Shown here piece by piece: positions 35,006 through 43,029 of a DNA stretch of 64,000 bases; position 1 is the stretch's first letter; every line of letters begins with the position of its first letter. The DNA comes from Bacillota bacterium. GTDB taxonomy: Bacteria > Bacillota > Dehalobacteriia > UBA4068. Below the pieces are notes generated by a model. The model searched no databases. It was given only the letters and a program-made list of their open reading frames with translations, and had not been told where the DNA came from. Both the position numbers and the translations under genes were made by a program. Location of the stretch: NCBI GenBank assembly GCA_024679955.1, contig JAILCQ010000044.1, positions 21,198-85,197 on the forward strand, in the 5' to 3' direction.

Positions 35006-35368
35006 CTACAGCCGGGCCTTGCCCAGCAGGGCCGCGAAGAAGCCGAACAGCACGGCGGCGGCGATGCCGGCGGAGACCTGGCTGAGCGCGCCGCTGAACA
35101 ATCCCACCAGGCCGCCGCTGCGGGCTCCGGATAAGGCTCCCTGCACCAGGGCGTTGCCAAAGCTGCTGATGGGCAAGGCCGCGCCGAAACCGGCGAATTC
35201 CACCAAAGCGGGGTAGGCCCCCAGGGCCCCCAGCAGGCTGCCCAAACAGACCAGCAGGCTCAGGGCATGGGCCGGGGTCATTTTGGCCACGTCCAGCAGC
35301 AGTTGCCCTGCCAGGCAAAACAGGCCGCCCACCCAGAAGGCGCGAAAGAATTCCGTCAAAAGTGTCAT
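35006..35368 (-). CDS. spoVAE: Stage V sporulation protein AE
   Basis: The start at 35368 (MTLLTEFFRAFWVGG) lies five bases after the spoVAD stop, with aaagggtg in the end of that gene as ribosome site; the track ORF's extra N-terminus is spoVAD read in another frame. The 120-residue protein is almost all membrane helix (FWVGGLFCLAGQLLLD, ALSLLVCLGSLLGALGAY) and contains the PISSFGNALVQGA motif of SpoVAE. It is a subunit of the channel that moves dipicolinic acid into the forespore and out again during germination. Confidence 0.9.
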   Translation of the reverse strand: MTLLTEFFRAFWVGGLFCLAGQLLLDVAKMTPAHALSLLVCLGSLLGALGAYPALVEFAGFGAALPISSFGNALVQGALSGARSGGLVGLFSGALSQVSAGIAAAVLFGFFAALLGKARL

Positions 35369-35372
35369 AGGC

Positions 35373-36392
35373 TTACACCCTTTCCATAACGATACCGTGA
35401 CAAATGCCGGGGATGCTTTCCCGCTGTTGATTGGCGCAGGGAGAAAGCAAAGCGCCGGTGGCGCAAAGCAAAATCCGCTGCATTTTCCCCTGCCGCAGCA
35501 GGTCGTAGGCATGCCCCAGCCCCACCGCGGCAGCGCAGCCGATGCCGCTGCCGCCGCAAAAGAATTTTTTGTTTTCCCCCAGCAGCATTTGCCCGCAGTC
35601 GCCGAAACGTTCCGCCACATCCGTCACGCCGTTGCCCTCCAGCAGCTCCAAGGCGATGGCCTGGCCGGCCTTTCCCAGATCGCCGCTGAGGATCAGGTCG
35701 TAATCCCCGGCCTGCCGCTGGTTTTCCCGCAAATGGGCGGCCAGGGTATCGGCAAAAGCCGGGGCCATGACCGCGCCCATATTAAAAGGATCGCAAACGG
35801 ACAAATCGATCACCCGGCCCACCGTCACGCCGGAGATGCATACACGGCTTTTTGTTCCGGCCGGGCCCAGCAGCGCCGCCCCAGCGGCGCAAACCGTATA
35901 TTGGCTGGAGGGCGGCTTTTGCGCCCCGTATTCATTGGGGTAGCGGAACTGTTTTTCCGCGGTGCAGGTATGGCTGCCGGCCAGCGCCAGGGCGTAACCG
36001 GCTGCGCCGCAGGCCACGGCCAGGGAAGCGGCGGCCAAAGCCTGGCATATGGTGGCGCAGGCGGTATACATGCCGAAGAAAGGTATGCCCAATGCCCTGG
36101 CGCTAAAGGCGGAAGGGGTGTTTTGATTGAGAAGATCGCCGGCGCACAGCAGATCCACCTGTTCCCGGGCCACCCCCGCCTTGGTCAAAGCGGTTTCCGC
36201 GGCTTTCATCTGCATTTTTTGCTCCGCCTTTTCAAACGTGCTTTCCCCGGCATACAGATCCGTATAAATATGATCGAAGCTTTTTCCCAGAGGCCCTTGG
36301 CCTTCCGTCCGGCCGCCGCATATGCCCTGGCCGCAGATTTGCGGCGGATGGACGTAGCGCCAGCTTTGCCGTCCCAGTTTGAGGATTTCCAT
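35373..36392 (-). CDS. spoVAD: Stage V sporulation protein AD
   Basis: A 339-residue protein with a thiolase-like fold. SpoVAD motifs include HIYTDLYAGESTFEKAE, the DLLNQNTPSAFSAR segment, FGMYTACATICQAL and SSQYTVCAAGAALLG. SpoVAD binds calcium-dipicolinate on the outer face of the spore inner membrane and is required for its uptake. The ribosome site gggggaaagcg precedes the ATG. It is the second gene of the spoVAC-AD-AE operon, separated by 16 bases from spoVAC. Confidence 0.95.
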   Translation of the reverse strand: MEILKLGRQSWRYVHPPQICGQGICGGRTEGQGPLGKSFDHIYTDLYAGESTFEKAEQKMQMKAAETALTKAGVAREQVDLLCAGDLLNQNTPSAFSARALGIPFFGMYTACATICQALAAASLAVACGAAGYALALAGSHTCTAEKQFRYPNEYGAQKPPSSQYTVCAAGAALLGPAGTKSRVCISGVTVGRVIDLSVCDPFNMGAVMAPAFADTLAAHLRENQRQAGDYDLILSGDLGKAGQAIALELLEGNGVTDVAERFGDCGQMLLGENKKFFCGGSGIGCAAAVGLGHAYDLLRQGKMQRILLCATGALLSPCANQQRESIPGICHGIVMERV

Positions 36393-36408
36393 CGCTTTCC
36401 CCCTTTTC

Positions 36409-36867
36409 TTACAGCAGGCCCAACAGCAGTGCCGCCAGGCTCAAGGTCAGGGCGGATACCAGGCCGAACACCACCACCGCCCCGGCCAGCTTGAAGCTGT
36501 TGCAGCCGCTGCCCAGCACATAGCCTTCGTTTTTGTGTTCCAGCATGGCGGCGGCCAGGGAATTGGCGAAGCCGGTGATGGGCACCGCCAGCCCGGCCCC
36601 CAGCCTTTGGGCGGCGGCGTCGTATATATTGAGACCGGTAAACAGAGCGGCCAGCGCCACCGTGGCCAGCACCACGATGGTGGAGGCGGTTTGTTCCGGG
36701 ATATGCCGCAGGATCAGCAGATATTGGGCGCTTTGCGCCAAGGCGCAGAGCAGGCCGCCGCCGGCAAAAGCGGCGAGGCAATGGGCGGCCAGGGGCCGCG
36801 GCGGCGTATGCTTTTTGACGATGGCCGCGTACCAGGGCGGCGGCTGAGGCTTCGCTTTTCGTTTCAT
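36409..36867 (-). CDS. spoVAC: Stage V sporulation protein AC
   Basis: A 152-residue membrane protein with about four hydrophobic helices. The family motifs are PITGFANSLAAAMLEHKNEGYVLG and NSFKLAGAVVVFG. SpoVAC is a mechanosensitive-type subunit of the dipicolinic acid channel in the spore inner membrane. The N-terminus is basic (MKRKAKPQPPPWY). A strong ribosome site, aaggagggcgatc, and a close match to a sigma-G promoter precede it. It starts the three-gene spoVA operon; the spoVAA, AB and AF genes of Bacillus are absent here, as in many Clostridia. Confidence 0.94.
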   Translation of the reverse strand: MKRKAKPQPPPWYAAIVKKHTPPRPLAAHCLAAFAGGGLLCALAQSAQYLLILRHIPEQTASTIVVLATVALAALFTGLNIYDAAAQRLGAGLAVPITGFANSLAAAMLEHKNEGYVLGSGCNSFKLAGAVVVFGLVSALTLSLAALLLGLL

Positions 36868-36894
36868 GATCGCCCTCCTTTTGGCAAACGCTGC

Positions 36895-36924
36895 TAGTAT
36901 GGGAAAAATCCGGTCCCTTTATAC
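36895..36924 (-). promoter_or_regulatory. Predicted sigma-G promoter of the spoVA operon
   Basis: On the minus strand: GTATA (36920-36924), 18 bases, CATACTA (36895-36901). Both match the sigma-G consensus fully. The -10 ends 27 bases before the spoVAC ATG. spoVA operons are known sigma-G targets, so the match is biologically coherent. Confidence 0.82.
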
Positions 36925-36984
36925 ATATTTCCGGGCTTTGGCATGCAAGCTATAGAAGAATACGTTTGCAAAAGAGGGGAAAGC

Positions 36985-37668
36985 ATGAGTCTGTTGCTGA
37001 TCCGTACCGTCGTTCTGTATTTTTTGACCTTGTTCGCCTTGAAAGCCATGGGCAAAAGGCAATTGGGGCAATTGCAGCCTTTTGATTTCGTGGTGCTGCT
37101 GATCATTTCCGAAAGCGCCTCTTTGGCCATGCAAAGCAATACCGTTCCTCTGGTGGACAGCGTATTGCCCATCGCCGTCCTGGCGGTGATGCAGGTCTTG
37201 TTTTCTTTGATCAATTTAAAAAGCGAAAAGATGCGGGATTTTTTTTGCGGCAAACCCACCACATTGATCCTGGACGGCAAATTGCAGGAAAAGGAATTGC
37301 GCCGTCTGCGGGTGGATCTCAACGATATTCTGGAACAGTGCCGCATCCAGGGCTATTTTGATATCACGGAATTGGCGTTGGTTTTGATGGAGACCAACGG
37401 CCAGATCAGCATTTTGCCCAAAACCGCCCACCGGCCCCTGGCCGTCGGCGATATGCCGGAGCCGCCGCCCCGGGAAACCGTGCCCTATGCGCTGATTTTG
37501 GACGGGCATGTGAACCGCCGGGCCTTGCGGCGGCTGGGCTATGATGAGAACTGGCTGCGCAAACAATTGGCCCGGGCCCATATCGGCCATGCCCGCCAGG
37601 TGTTCATCGCCGGGGTGGACAGTGGCGGACGCTTCTATTATCAACGCAAGCAGGGGGAGGGTGAATAA
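36985..37668 (+). CDS. DUF421 (YetF-like) membrane protein
   Basis: ATG 36985 follows gaggggaaagc and gives 227 residues. Three N-terminal helices (LLIRTVVLYFLTLFALKAMGKRQ, FDFVVLLIISESAS, LPIAVLAVMQVLFSLI) are followed by a cytoplasmic domain with GKPTTLILDGKLQEKELRR and RIQGYFDITELALVLMETNGQIS, typical of DUF421. Proteins of this family are found in spore-formers and often sit beside spoVA genes, as here. The function is unknown. The next gene begins on the base after its stop, so the two are co-expressed. Confidence 0.85.
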   Translation: MSLLLIRTVVLYFLTLFALKAMGKRQLGQLQPFDFVVLLIISESASLAMQSNTVPLVDSVLPIAVLAVMQVLFSLINLKSEKMRDFFCGKPTTLILDGKLQEKELRRLRVDLNDILEQCRIQGYFDITELALVLMETNGQISILPKTAHRPLAVGDMPEPPPRETVPYALILDGHVNRRALRRLGYDENWLRKQLARAHIGHARQVFIAGVDSGGRFYYQRKQGEGE

Positions 37669-38052
37669 ATGAAGCGGCAATACCTGTTGCTGGCCGCGGC
37701 GGCGGTGCTGCTGGCGGCCGGCTGCTTTGCCGGTTTGCGCTATGTGTCCCGCTCTACGGAACAGCTGTCGGCCATGACCCGGCCGGTGCTGGCGGCGGTG
37801 GAAAAACAGGATTGGCCCGCCGCCCAGGCCGCCTACAGCGCATTGGAACAGGATTGGCGGCGGCATGCCGGCGTCTGGCAGACGATCATCCGTCACGAAG
37901 ACCTGCGGGATATCGAAGGGGTGATGGTGGATCTGCAGGTGACGCTGGCGGAAGAAAACCGGGCGCAGGCGGCGAAAGAATTGGCGGAGCTGCTTTTTTA
38001 TCTGGAACAGGTGGCGGAAAACGAAAGCCTGCGGCTGCAAAACATTTTATAG
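37669..38052 (+). CDS. DUF4363 family protein
   Basis: A 127-residue protein with an N-terminal membrane anchor or signal (YLLLAAAAVLLAAGCFAG; a lipobox-like AAGC is present) and a helical exterior domain. The spacing of Trp, the motif QDWPAAQAAYSALEQDWRRH and the ending DLQVTLAEENRAQAAKELAELL fit DUF4363, a partner of DUF421 in many Clostridia. Function unknown. It starts directly after the DUF421 stop. Confidence 0.8.
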   Translation: MKRQYLLLAAAAVLLAAGCFAGLRYVSRSTEQLSAMTRPVLAAVEKQDWPAAQAAYSALEQDWRRHAGVWQTIIRHEDLRDIEGVMVDLQVTLAEENRAQAAKELAELLFYLEQVAENESLRLQNIL

Positions 38053-38142
38053 AAGCTGAAACCGGCGGGACTGGCGGGGCCTGCCGGTTCCGGCTTTGGG
38101 AAGGGCAAAAGAAAATAAAAATGAGAAAAACCGTTTTCCCTC

Positions 38143-38171
38143 TTGACGGGAGATTTGAATTAAGGTATTAT
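38143..38171 (+). promoter_or_regulatory. Sigma-A promoter of the Re-citrate synthase operon
   Basis: TTGACG, 17 bases, TATTAT. Transcription should begin near 38178, about 45 bases before the ATG. A perfect palindrome overlaps its last base and the start site. Confidence 0.82.
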
Positions 38172-38180
38172 TGTATACAA
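38171..38180 (+). promoter_or_regulatory. Candidate operator for the GntR/FCD regulator
   Basis: TTGTATACAA is a perfect 10-bp palindrome covering the end of the -10 and the expected start site. FCD-type GntR regulators commonly recognise short palindromes of this kind, and one is encoded two genes downstream. Repression with feedback control is the likely logic; this is inference. Confidence 0.6.
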
Positions 38181-38223
38181 ACATCCCAGTATTTAAAAAG
38201 ACGATTTGATGGAGGTAGAAACT

Positions 38224-39579
38224 ATGCTGGAGTATAGCAAAAACTATAATATATTGTTGGAATACGACTATAAATATAGTTTGCAGGATGTGCCGGAGCC
38301 CCATTTGTATCGGGACATGTTCCCCTATGATGAAGTGCCCCGCTGCGCGTTCAACCATCGTTTGGTTCCCGCGGAAATGCCCGACAATATCTGGATCACC
38401 GATACCACCTTCCGGGACGGCCAACAAAGCCGCGCTCCCTATGAAGTGAAACATATCGTCGACCTGTACAAAATGTTACATAAATTGGGCGGCCCCAAAG
38501 GGGTCATCCGGCAATGCGAATTTTTCCTCTACAGCGAAAGAGATAAACAAGCCTTGCGGGAATGCCAGGATCTGGGCTATCGCTTCCCAGAGATCACCGG
38601 CTGGATCCGGGCTTCCAAAAAAGACTTTGAATTGGCCAAAAACATGGGCCTGCGGGAATGCGGCATTCTGGTCAGCTGTTCCGACTATCACATTTTCAAA
38701 AAGCTGAAAAAAAGCAGATCCCAGGCTATGGCGGATTATCTGGCGGTGATCCGCTCCGCTTTGGAAGAGGGCATCAATCCCCGCTGCCATTTTGAAGACA
38801 TCACCCGGGCGGATTTCTACGGCTTCGTGGTGCCCTTCGCCTATGAATTGAGCAAACTGATGGAAGAATACAGCATGCCCATCAAGATCCGGGCCTGCGA
38901 TACCATGGGTTACGGCGTCAGCTATCCCGGCGCTTCCATGCCCCGCAGCGTCCCCGGCATCATCTACGGCTTGCGCAATTATTGCGGTTTCGATTCCGAA
39001 TTGCTGGAATGGCACGGCCATAACGATTTCTACAAAGCGGTGAACAATTCCGCCTCCGCCTGGCTGTACGGGGCTTCCGCCGTCAACTGCTCCCTGCTGG
39101 GCATCGGCGAGCGCACCGGCAATACCCCGCTGGAAGCGATGGTCATCGAATACGCGCAGCTCCGCGGCACCATGGATGGTATGGATCCCACGGTGATCCG
39201 GGATATCGCCGATTATTACGAAAAAGAACTGGGCTATGTGATCCCGCCCAACACCCCCTTTGTGGGCAAGAATTTCAACAATACCAAGGCGGGTATCCAT
39301 GCCGACGGTATGATGAAAGACGAAGAGATCTACAACATTTTCGACACCAACAAAATCCTCAAAAGCCCGCCTACCGTTTCCGTTTCCGCCACTTCCGGCA
39401 CGGCCGGTATCGCTGTGTGGCTGATGAAATATCTGGGCTTGCCGGATAAATCCATCGACAAAAACGATCCTCGGGTATTGAAGATCAAAGATTGGGTGGA
39501 CGCCCAATACGCCGGCGGCCGGGTGACCAATATCAGCAAAGAAGAGCTGGCGAAAGTATACGAAAGCTTAGAAAAGTAG
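38224..39579 (+). CDS. Predicted Re-citrate synthase (HMGL-like family)
   Basis: ATG 38224 follows ggaggtagaaact; the protein is 451 residues. The fold is that of isopropylmalate/homocitrate synthase, with the catalytic segment DTTFRDGQQSR near 60 and the metal-binding HGHND near 263. The extended N-terminus (SKNYNILLEYDYKYSL) and the motifs ERTGNTPLEAMV and KNFNNTKAGIHADGM are the pattern of Re-citrate synthase from Clostridium kluyveri, as far as I recall it. The enzyme condenses acetyl-CoA with oxaloacetate with stereochemistry opposite to normal citrate synthase. The aconitase gene next door strongly supports citrate as product. Homocitrate synthase is the alternative. Confidence 0.8.
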   Translation: MLEYSKNYNILLEYDYKYSLQDVPEPHLYRDMFPYDEVPRCAFNHRLVPAEMPDNIWITDTTFRDGQQSRAPYEVKHIVDLYKMLHKLGGPKGVIRQCEFFLYSERDKQALRECQDLGYRFPEITGWIRASKKDFELAKNMGLRECGILVSCSDYHIFKKLKKSRSQAMADYLAVIRSALEEGINPRCHFEDITRADFYGFVVPFAYELSKLMEEYSMPIKIRACDTMGYGVSYPGASMPRSVPGIIYGLRNYCGFDSELLEWHGHNDFYKAVNNSASAWLYGASAVNCSLLGIGERTGNTPLEAMVIEYAQLRGTMDGMDPTVIRDIADYYEKELGYVIPPNTPFVGKNFNNTKAGIHADGMMKDEEIYNIFDTNKILKSPPTVSVSATSGTAGIAVWLMKYLGLPDKSIDKNDPRVLKIKDWVDAQYAGGRVTNISKEELAKVYESLEK

Positions 39580-39591
39580 GAGGCTACGAGG

Positions 39592-41514
39592 ATGAATTTA
39601 AGCCAAAAAATCATTTCCGCCCATTTGCTCTCCGGTGAGATGCGGCCGGGGGAGGAGATCGCCCTGCGCATAGATCAAACCCTGACCCAGGACGCCACCG
39701 GCACCATGGCCTATCTGCAATTTGAATCCATGGGCATTCCCCAGGTAAAGACCAAACGTTCTTTGGCCTATATCGATCACAACACCCTGCAGTCCGGCTT
39801 TGAAAACGCCGACGACCATGCCTATATCCAAAGCGTGGCCAAAAAACACGGGGTATGGTTCTCCCGTCCCGGCAACGGCATTTGCCATCAGGTGCATCTG
39901 GAACGGTTCTCCGTGCCCGGCGAGACCCTGCTGGGTTCCGACAGCCATACGCCCACCTGCGGGGCCATGGCCATGCTGGCCATCGGCGCAGGCGGGCTGG
40001 ACGTGGCGGTCGCCATGGGCGGCGGCGCTTATTATCTGGCCATGCCCAAGATCTGCCGGGTGTATCTCACCGGCCAATTGCCGCCGATGGTCTCCGCCAA
40101 GGACGTGATCCTGGAAGTCCTGCGCCGCCGCAGCGTCAAAGGGGGCGTGGGATACATTATGGAATATGCCGGCCCCGGCGTGGAAAGTCTGACCGTCCCG
40201 GAACGGGCCACCATCACCAATATGGGCGCGGAACTGGGTGCCACCACCTCCATTTTCCCCTGCGATCAGATCAGCCGCCAATTCCTGCAGGCCCAGGGCC
40301 GGGAATCGGTGTGGCGGGAAATGAAAGCCGACGCCGACGCGGTCTATGACGAGGAAATGACCCTCAACCTGTCGGAGCTGGAGCCTTTGACCGCCCAGCC
40401 CCATAGCCCGGACAATGTGACCACGGTGAAAAGCATCGCCGGCCTGCCGGTGGATCAGGTGGCCATCGGCAGCTGCACCAATTCTTCCTTTGCCGATATG
40501 ATGAAAGTGGCGGCCATTCTGGACGGCCATACGGTGGCCGAAAACGTCAGTTTGGTGATCGCCCCCGGTTCCATGCAGGTTCTGACCATGCTGGCCGCCA
40601 ACGGCGCTTTGGCTAAAATGGTGGCGGCCGGCGCCCGGATCCTGGAATGCGCCTGCGGCCCCTGCATCGGTATGGGGCAATCTCCCAAAAGCGGCGGCGT
40701 CACCCTGCGCACCTTCAACCGCAATTTCAAAGGCCGCAGCGGCACGGCGGACGCCCAGGTCTATTTGGTAGGGCCGGAAACGGCGGCGGTATCCGCCATT
40801 GCCGGCAAGCTGACCGATCCGCGGGATTTCGCTTTGGAGCTGCCCCGTATCGTTCCCGAACAATTCCCCGTCAACGACAACATGGTAGTGGAGCCTGCCG
40901 CCCCCGGCGAAACGGTGGAAGTGGTGCGGGGCAAAAACATCAAGCCTATTCCCGCCCATCAGCCCATGCCTCAATGCCTGCAGGGAAAAATCCTCATCCA
41001 TTTGGGCGACAATATCTCCACCGACCACATCATGCCCTCCAACGCCAAACTGTTGCCCTATCGCTCCAATGTGCCCTATCTGGCCGATTATTGCCTTACC
41101 CCCTGCGATCCCCAATTCCCCGCCCGCGCCAAGGAGTGGGGCGGCGGTATCGTGGTGGGCGGTGAAAACTACGGCCAGGGCTCCAGCCGGGAACATGCGG
41201 CGCTGACACCCTTGTATCTGGGGGTGAAAGCGGTGGTGGCCAAATCTTTCGCCCGTATCCATGCCGCCAACCTGATCAACAACGGCATCGTGCCGTTGAC
41301 CTTTGTCAACCCGGCGGATTATGACGCCTGCGCCCTGGGCGAGGAATTGACGATCGAAAACGCGCCTCAGCAGATCCGCGACGCCGCCAAAGGCCAAACC
41401 GTATCGGCCCATATCGGCGGCCGCCCGGTGGTATTGGCCTGCGCCGCTTCCGCCCGTCAGGCGGATATGCTGATCGCCGGCGGTTTGCTGAATTATGTGA
41501 AACAAGGGCAGTAA
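39592..41514 (+). CDS. Aconitate hydratase, Aquifex type
   Basis: A 640-residue enzyme containing both the LeuC-like and LeuD-like parts, shorter than standard AcnA. The [4Fe-4S] ligands are in GSCTNSS near 293 and CACGPCIGMGQ near 353. Early motifs LLGSDSHTPTCGAMAML and the C-terminal swivel domain motif GGENYGQGSSREHAAL are typical. It isomerises citrate to isocitrate through cis-aconitate. It starts 12 bases after the citrate synthase gene, with taggaggctacgagg before it. No isocitrate dehydrogenase gene lies in the window. Confidence 0.92.
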   Translation: MNLSQKIISAHLLSGEMRPGEEIALRIDQTLTQDATGTMAYLQFESMGIPQVKTKRSLAYIDHNTLQSGFENADDHAYIQSVAKKHGVWFSRPGNGICHQVHLERFSVPGETLLGSDSHTPTCGAMAMLAIGAGGLDVAVAMGGGAYYLAMPKICRVYLTGQLPPMVSAKDVILEVLRRRSVKGGVGYIMEYAGPGVESLTVPERATITNMGAELGATTSIFPCDQISRQFLQAQGRESVWREMKADADAVYDEEMTLNLSELEPLTAQPHSPDNVTTVKSIAGLPVDQVAIGSCTNSSFADMMKVAAILDGHTVAENVSLVIAPGSMQVLTMLAANGALAKMVAAGARILECACGPCIGMGQSPKSGGVTLRTFNRNFKGRSGTADAQVYLVGPETAAVSAIAGKLTDPRDFALELPRIVPEQFPVNDNMVVEPAAPGETVEVVRGKNIKPIPAHQPMPQCLQGKILIHLGDNISTDHIMPSNAKLLPYRSNVPYLADYCLTPCDPQFPARAKEWGGGIVVGGENYGQGSSREHAALTPLYLGVKAVVAKSFARIHAANLINNGIVPLTFVNPADYDACALGEELTIENAPQQIRDAAKGQTVSAHIGGRPVVLACAASARQADMLIAGGLLNYVKQGQ

Positions 41515-41548
41515 ACCGGCCGAATGCCTGACAAGGAGGCGCGTGACA

Positions 41549-42223
41549 ATGTGGTTAAAGGATGAAGATATGGAAGGACGATCCGGTAAAAACAATTTGC
41601 GAAATCGCATTTTCCAACAATTGGAATCCGATATTGTCAGCGGCAAATACCCCTCCGGCTACAATCTGTCGGAAAAAACTTTGACCGAAAAATTCGGCGT
41701 CAGCCGCACGCCGCTTCGGGAAGCCTTGGCCCAGCTGGAATTGGAAGGCCTGGTGGAATTCGTGCCCCATAAAGGCGTGTTTGTGCTGGGCATCAGCCGC
41801 CAGGATATAGAGGATATCTATCTCATCAAGCTCACCATCGAAAGCCTGGCCGCCAAACTGGCCTCGGAACGGATCGAAAAAGAAGAGCTGACCGAGCTGG
41901 AAGAGACCCTGAACCTGACCGAGTTTTATATGGGCAAAGGGGATTTGGAAAAACTGGTGGAATTGGATTCCCGCTTTCACGACCTGATCTGCAAAGCGTC
42001 GAAAAACCGGCCGCTGCGGGCCATGTTGACCACCTTTCACAACTATGCCAAAATGGCCCGCTACAAATCCATCACCACGCCGGGCCGGGCCGCCAAAATG
42101 CTGTCCGAGCACCGCAATCTGCTGGAGGCCATCGCCAAAGGGGATGGAGAATTGGCTTACGCCCTGTCGGTGGAACACACCACCAATGCCAAAGGCTCCA
42201 TCGTCGAGGCTTTGCAGGAATGA
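41549..42223 (+). CDS. GntR family transcriptional regulator with FCD domain
   Basis: ATG 41549 is nine bases after aaggagg and is preferred over GTG 41543, which is too close. The protein is 224 residues. A winged helix-turn-helix covers about 18-85 (LSEKTLTEKFGVSRTPLREALAQLELEGLV), and a C-terminal FCD ligand domain carries the metal-type residues in DSRFHDLICKASKN and the later EHRNLLEAIAKGD. Such proteins bind an organic acid and release DNA. It lies at the end of the citrate synthase-aconitase transcript and probably controls it through the palindrome at the promoter. Confidence 0.88.
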   Translation: MWLKDEDMEGRSGKNNLRNRIFQQLESDIVSGKYPSGYNLSEKTLTEKFGVSRTPLREALAQLELEGLVEFVPHKGVFVLGISRQDIEDIYLIKLTIESLAAKLASERIEKEELTELEETLNLTEFYMGKGDLEKLVELDSRFHDLICKASKNRPLRAMLTTFHNYAKMARYKSITTPGRAAKMLSEHRNLLEAIAKGDGELAYALSVEHTTNAKGSIVEALQE

Positions 42224-42356
42224 TCTGTCTGCCCCTGCCTTGCCGGACGGGGCAAGCGGATACAACTTTTCGCGTTTTTTCCGTCTAGGCAAGCGCCGCT
42301 TTTTGTAGTAGAATAGTAAAATATACAGGAATATCAGACAAAAGGAGCTTGTGACG

Positions 42357-42845
42357 ATGAAAAGATCTTTTTTGGCGATTTTGGTTTTATGCGCCGCCCT
42401 GTTGCTCTGCGCCTGCAACGGCGGGCAAGGGAATAAAACCGATACGGCCAGCGATTCGGATATCGACGTTCTCATTCCGGCCAGCACTTCCGACATCACC
42501 ATCAACGGCGGCGAACAGCCCTGGCCCATCGACACGTTCTTTATCCATCTGCCCAATGCGGCGGAAACGGTGGATTCCGTGGCGGCCAACGAGGACAAAA
42601 CCGCCTATAGCTTGATGAAAAAAGAAATGCGCTACGAAGATTTCGCCCGCTATATCGCCGCCCTGGAAGACGAAGGCTTTGTTTGCGCCAATCCCATCGG
42701 TTTGGACGGCTCGGAACCGGCGGACGGTTTCGCCGCCTGGCAAGCCAGCAAGGACGGCATCGCCATCGATACGGTGTGGACCAATGACAAATCGGCAAAA
42801 CGCAGCGGCGAGTATGATTTCGTGATCAGCTTCACCCAGGAATAA
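42357..42845 (+). CDS. Small lipoprotein, function unknown
   Basis: ATG 42357 follows aaaggagcttgtgacg. The 162-residue product has a lipoprotein signal (MKRSFLAILVLCAALLLCAC, lipobox LCAC) and an acidic mature part. It contains FFIHLPNAAETVDSVAANEDK and ends DFVISFTQE, a pattern of alternating strands and helices. I do not recognise the family. It follows the GntR gene with a 133-base gap and may have its own promoter. A strong terminator ends it. Confidence 0.75.
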   Translation: MKRSFLAILVLCAALLLCACNGGQGNKTDTASDSDIDVLIPASTSDITINGGEQPWPIDTFFIHLPNAAETVDSVAANEDKTAYSLMKKEMRYEDFARYIAALEDEGFVCANPIGLDGSEPADGFAAWQASKDGIAIDTVWTNDKSAKRSGEYDFVISFTQE

Positions 42846-42930
42846 GCCGCCGTTTTCCCCTGGCGCCCATGGCTTTTGCCTTCCGCTTATGGGGCCGGGA
42901 AACAGCTAGGCCCTTGCTGGAAAAAGAGAA

Positions 42931-42965
42931 AAAAACGCTTTCCGGTTTTGCCGGAAAGCGTTTTT
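42931..42965. terminator. Strong bidirectional terminator
   Basis: Stem cgctttccgg with ccggaaagcg, extended by A5 and T5, around a 5-base loop. It ends the lipoprotein gene on the plus strand and the four-gene operon on the minus strand. Confidence 0.9.
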
Positions 42966-43029
42966 GCTTGTATCCCAGCCTATTGCTGCGTGATCTCCAT
43001 AATGCCGCGGCGACCGCGGCCGGAGGCCG

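Noticed and set aside
42224-42290. Hairpin gcccc...ggggc after the GntR gene as terminator
   Set aside because: The stem is short and no T-run follows directly.
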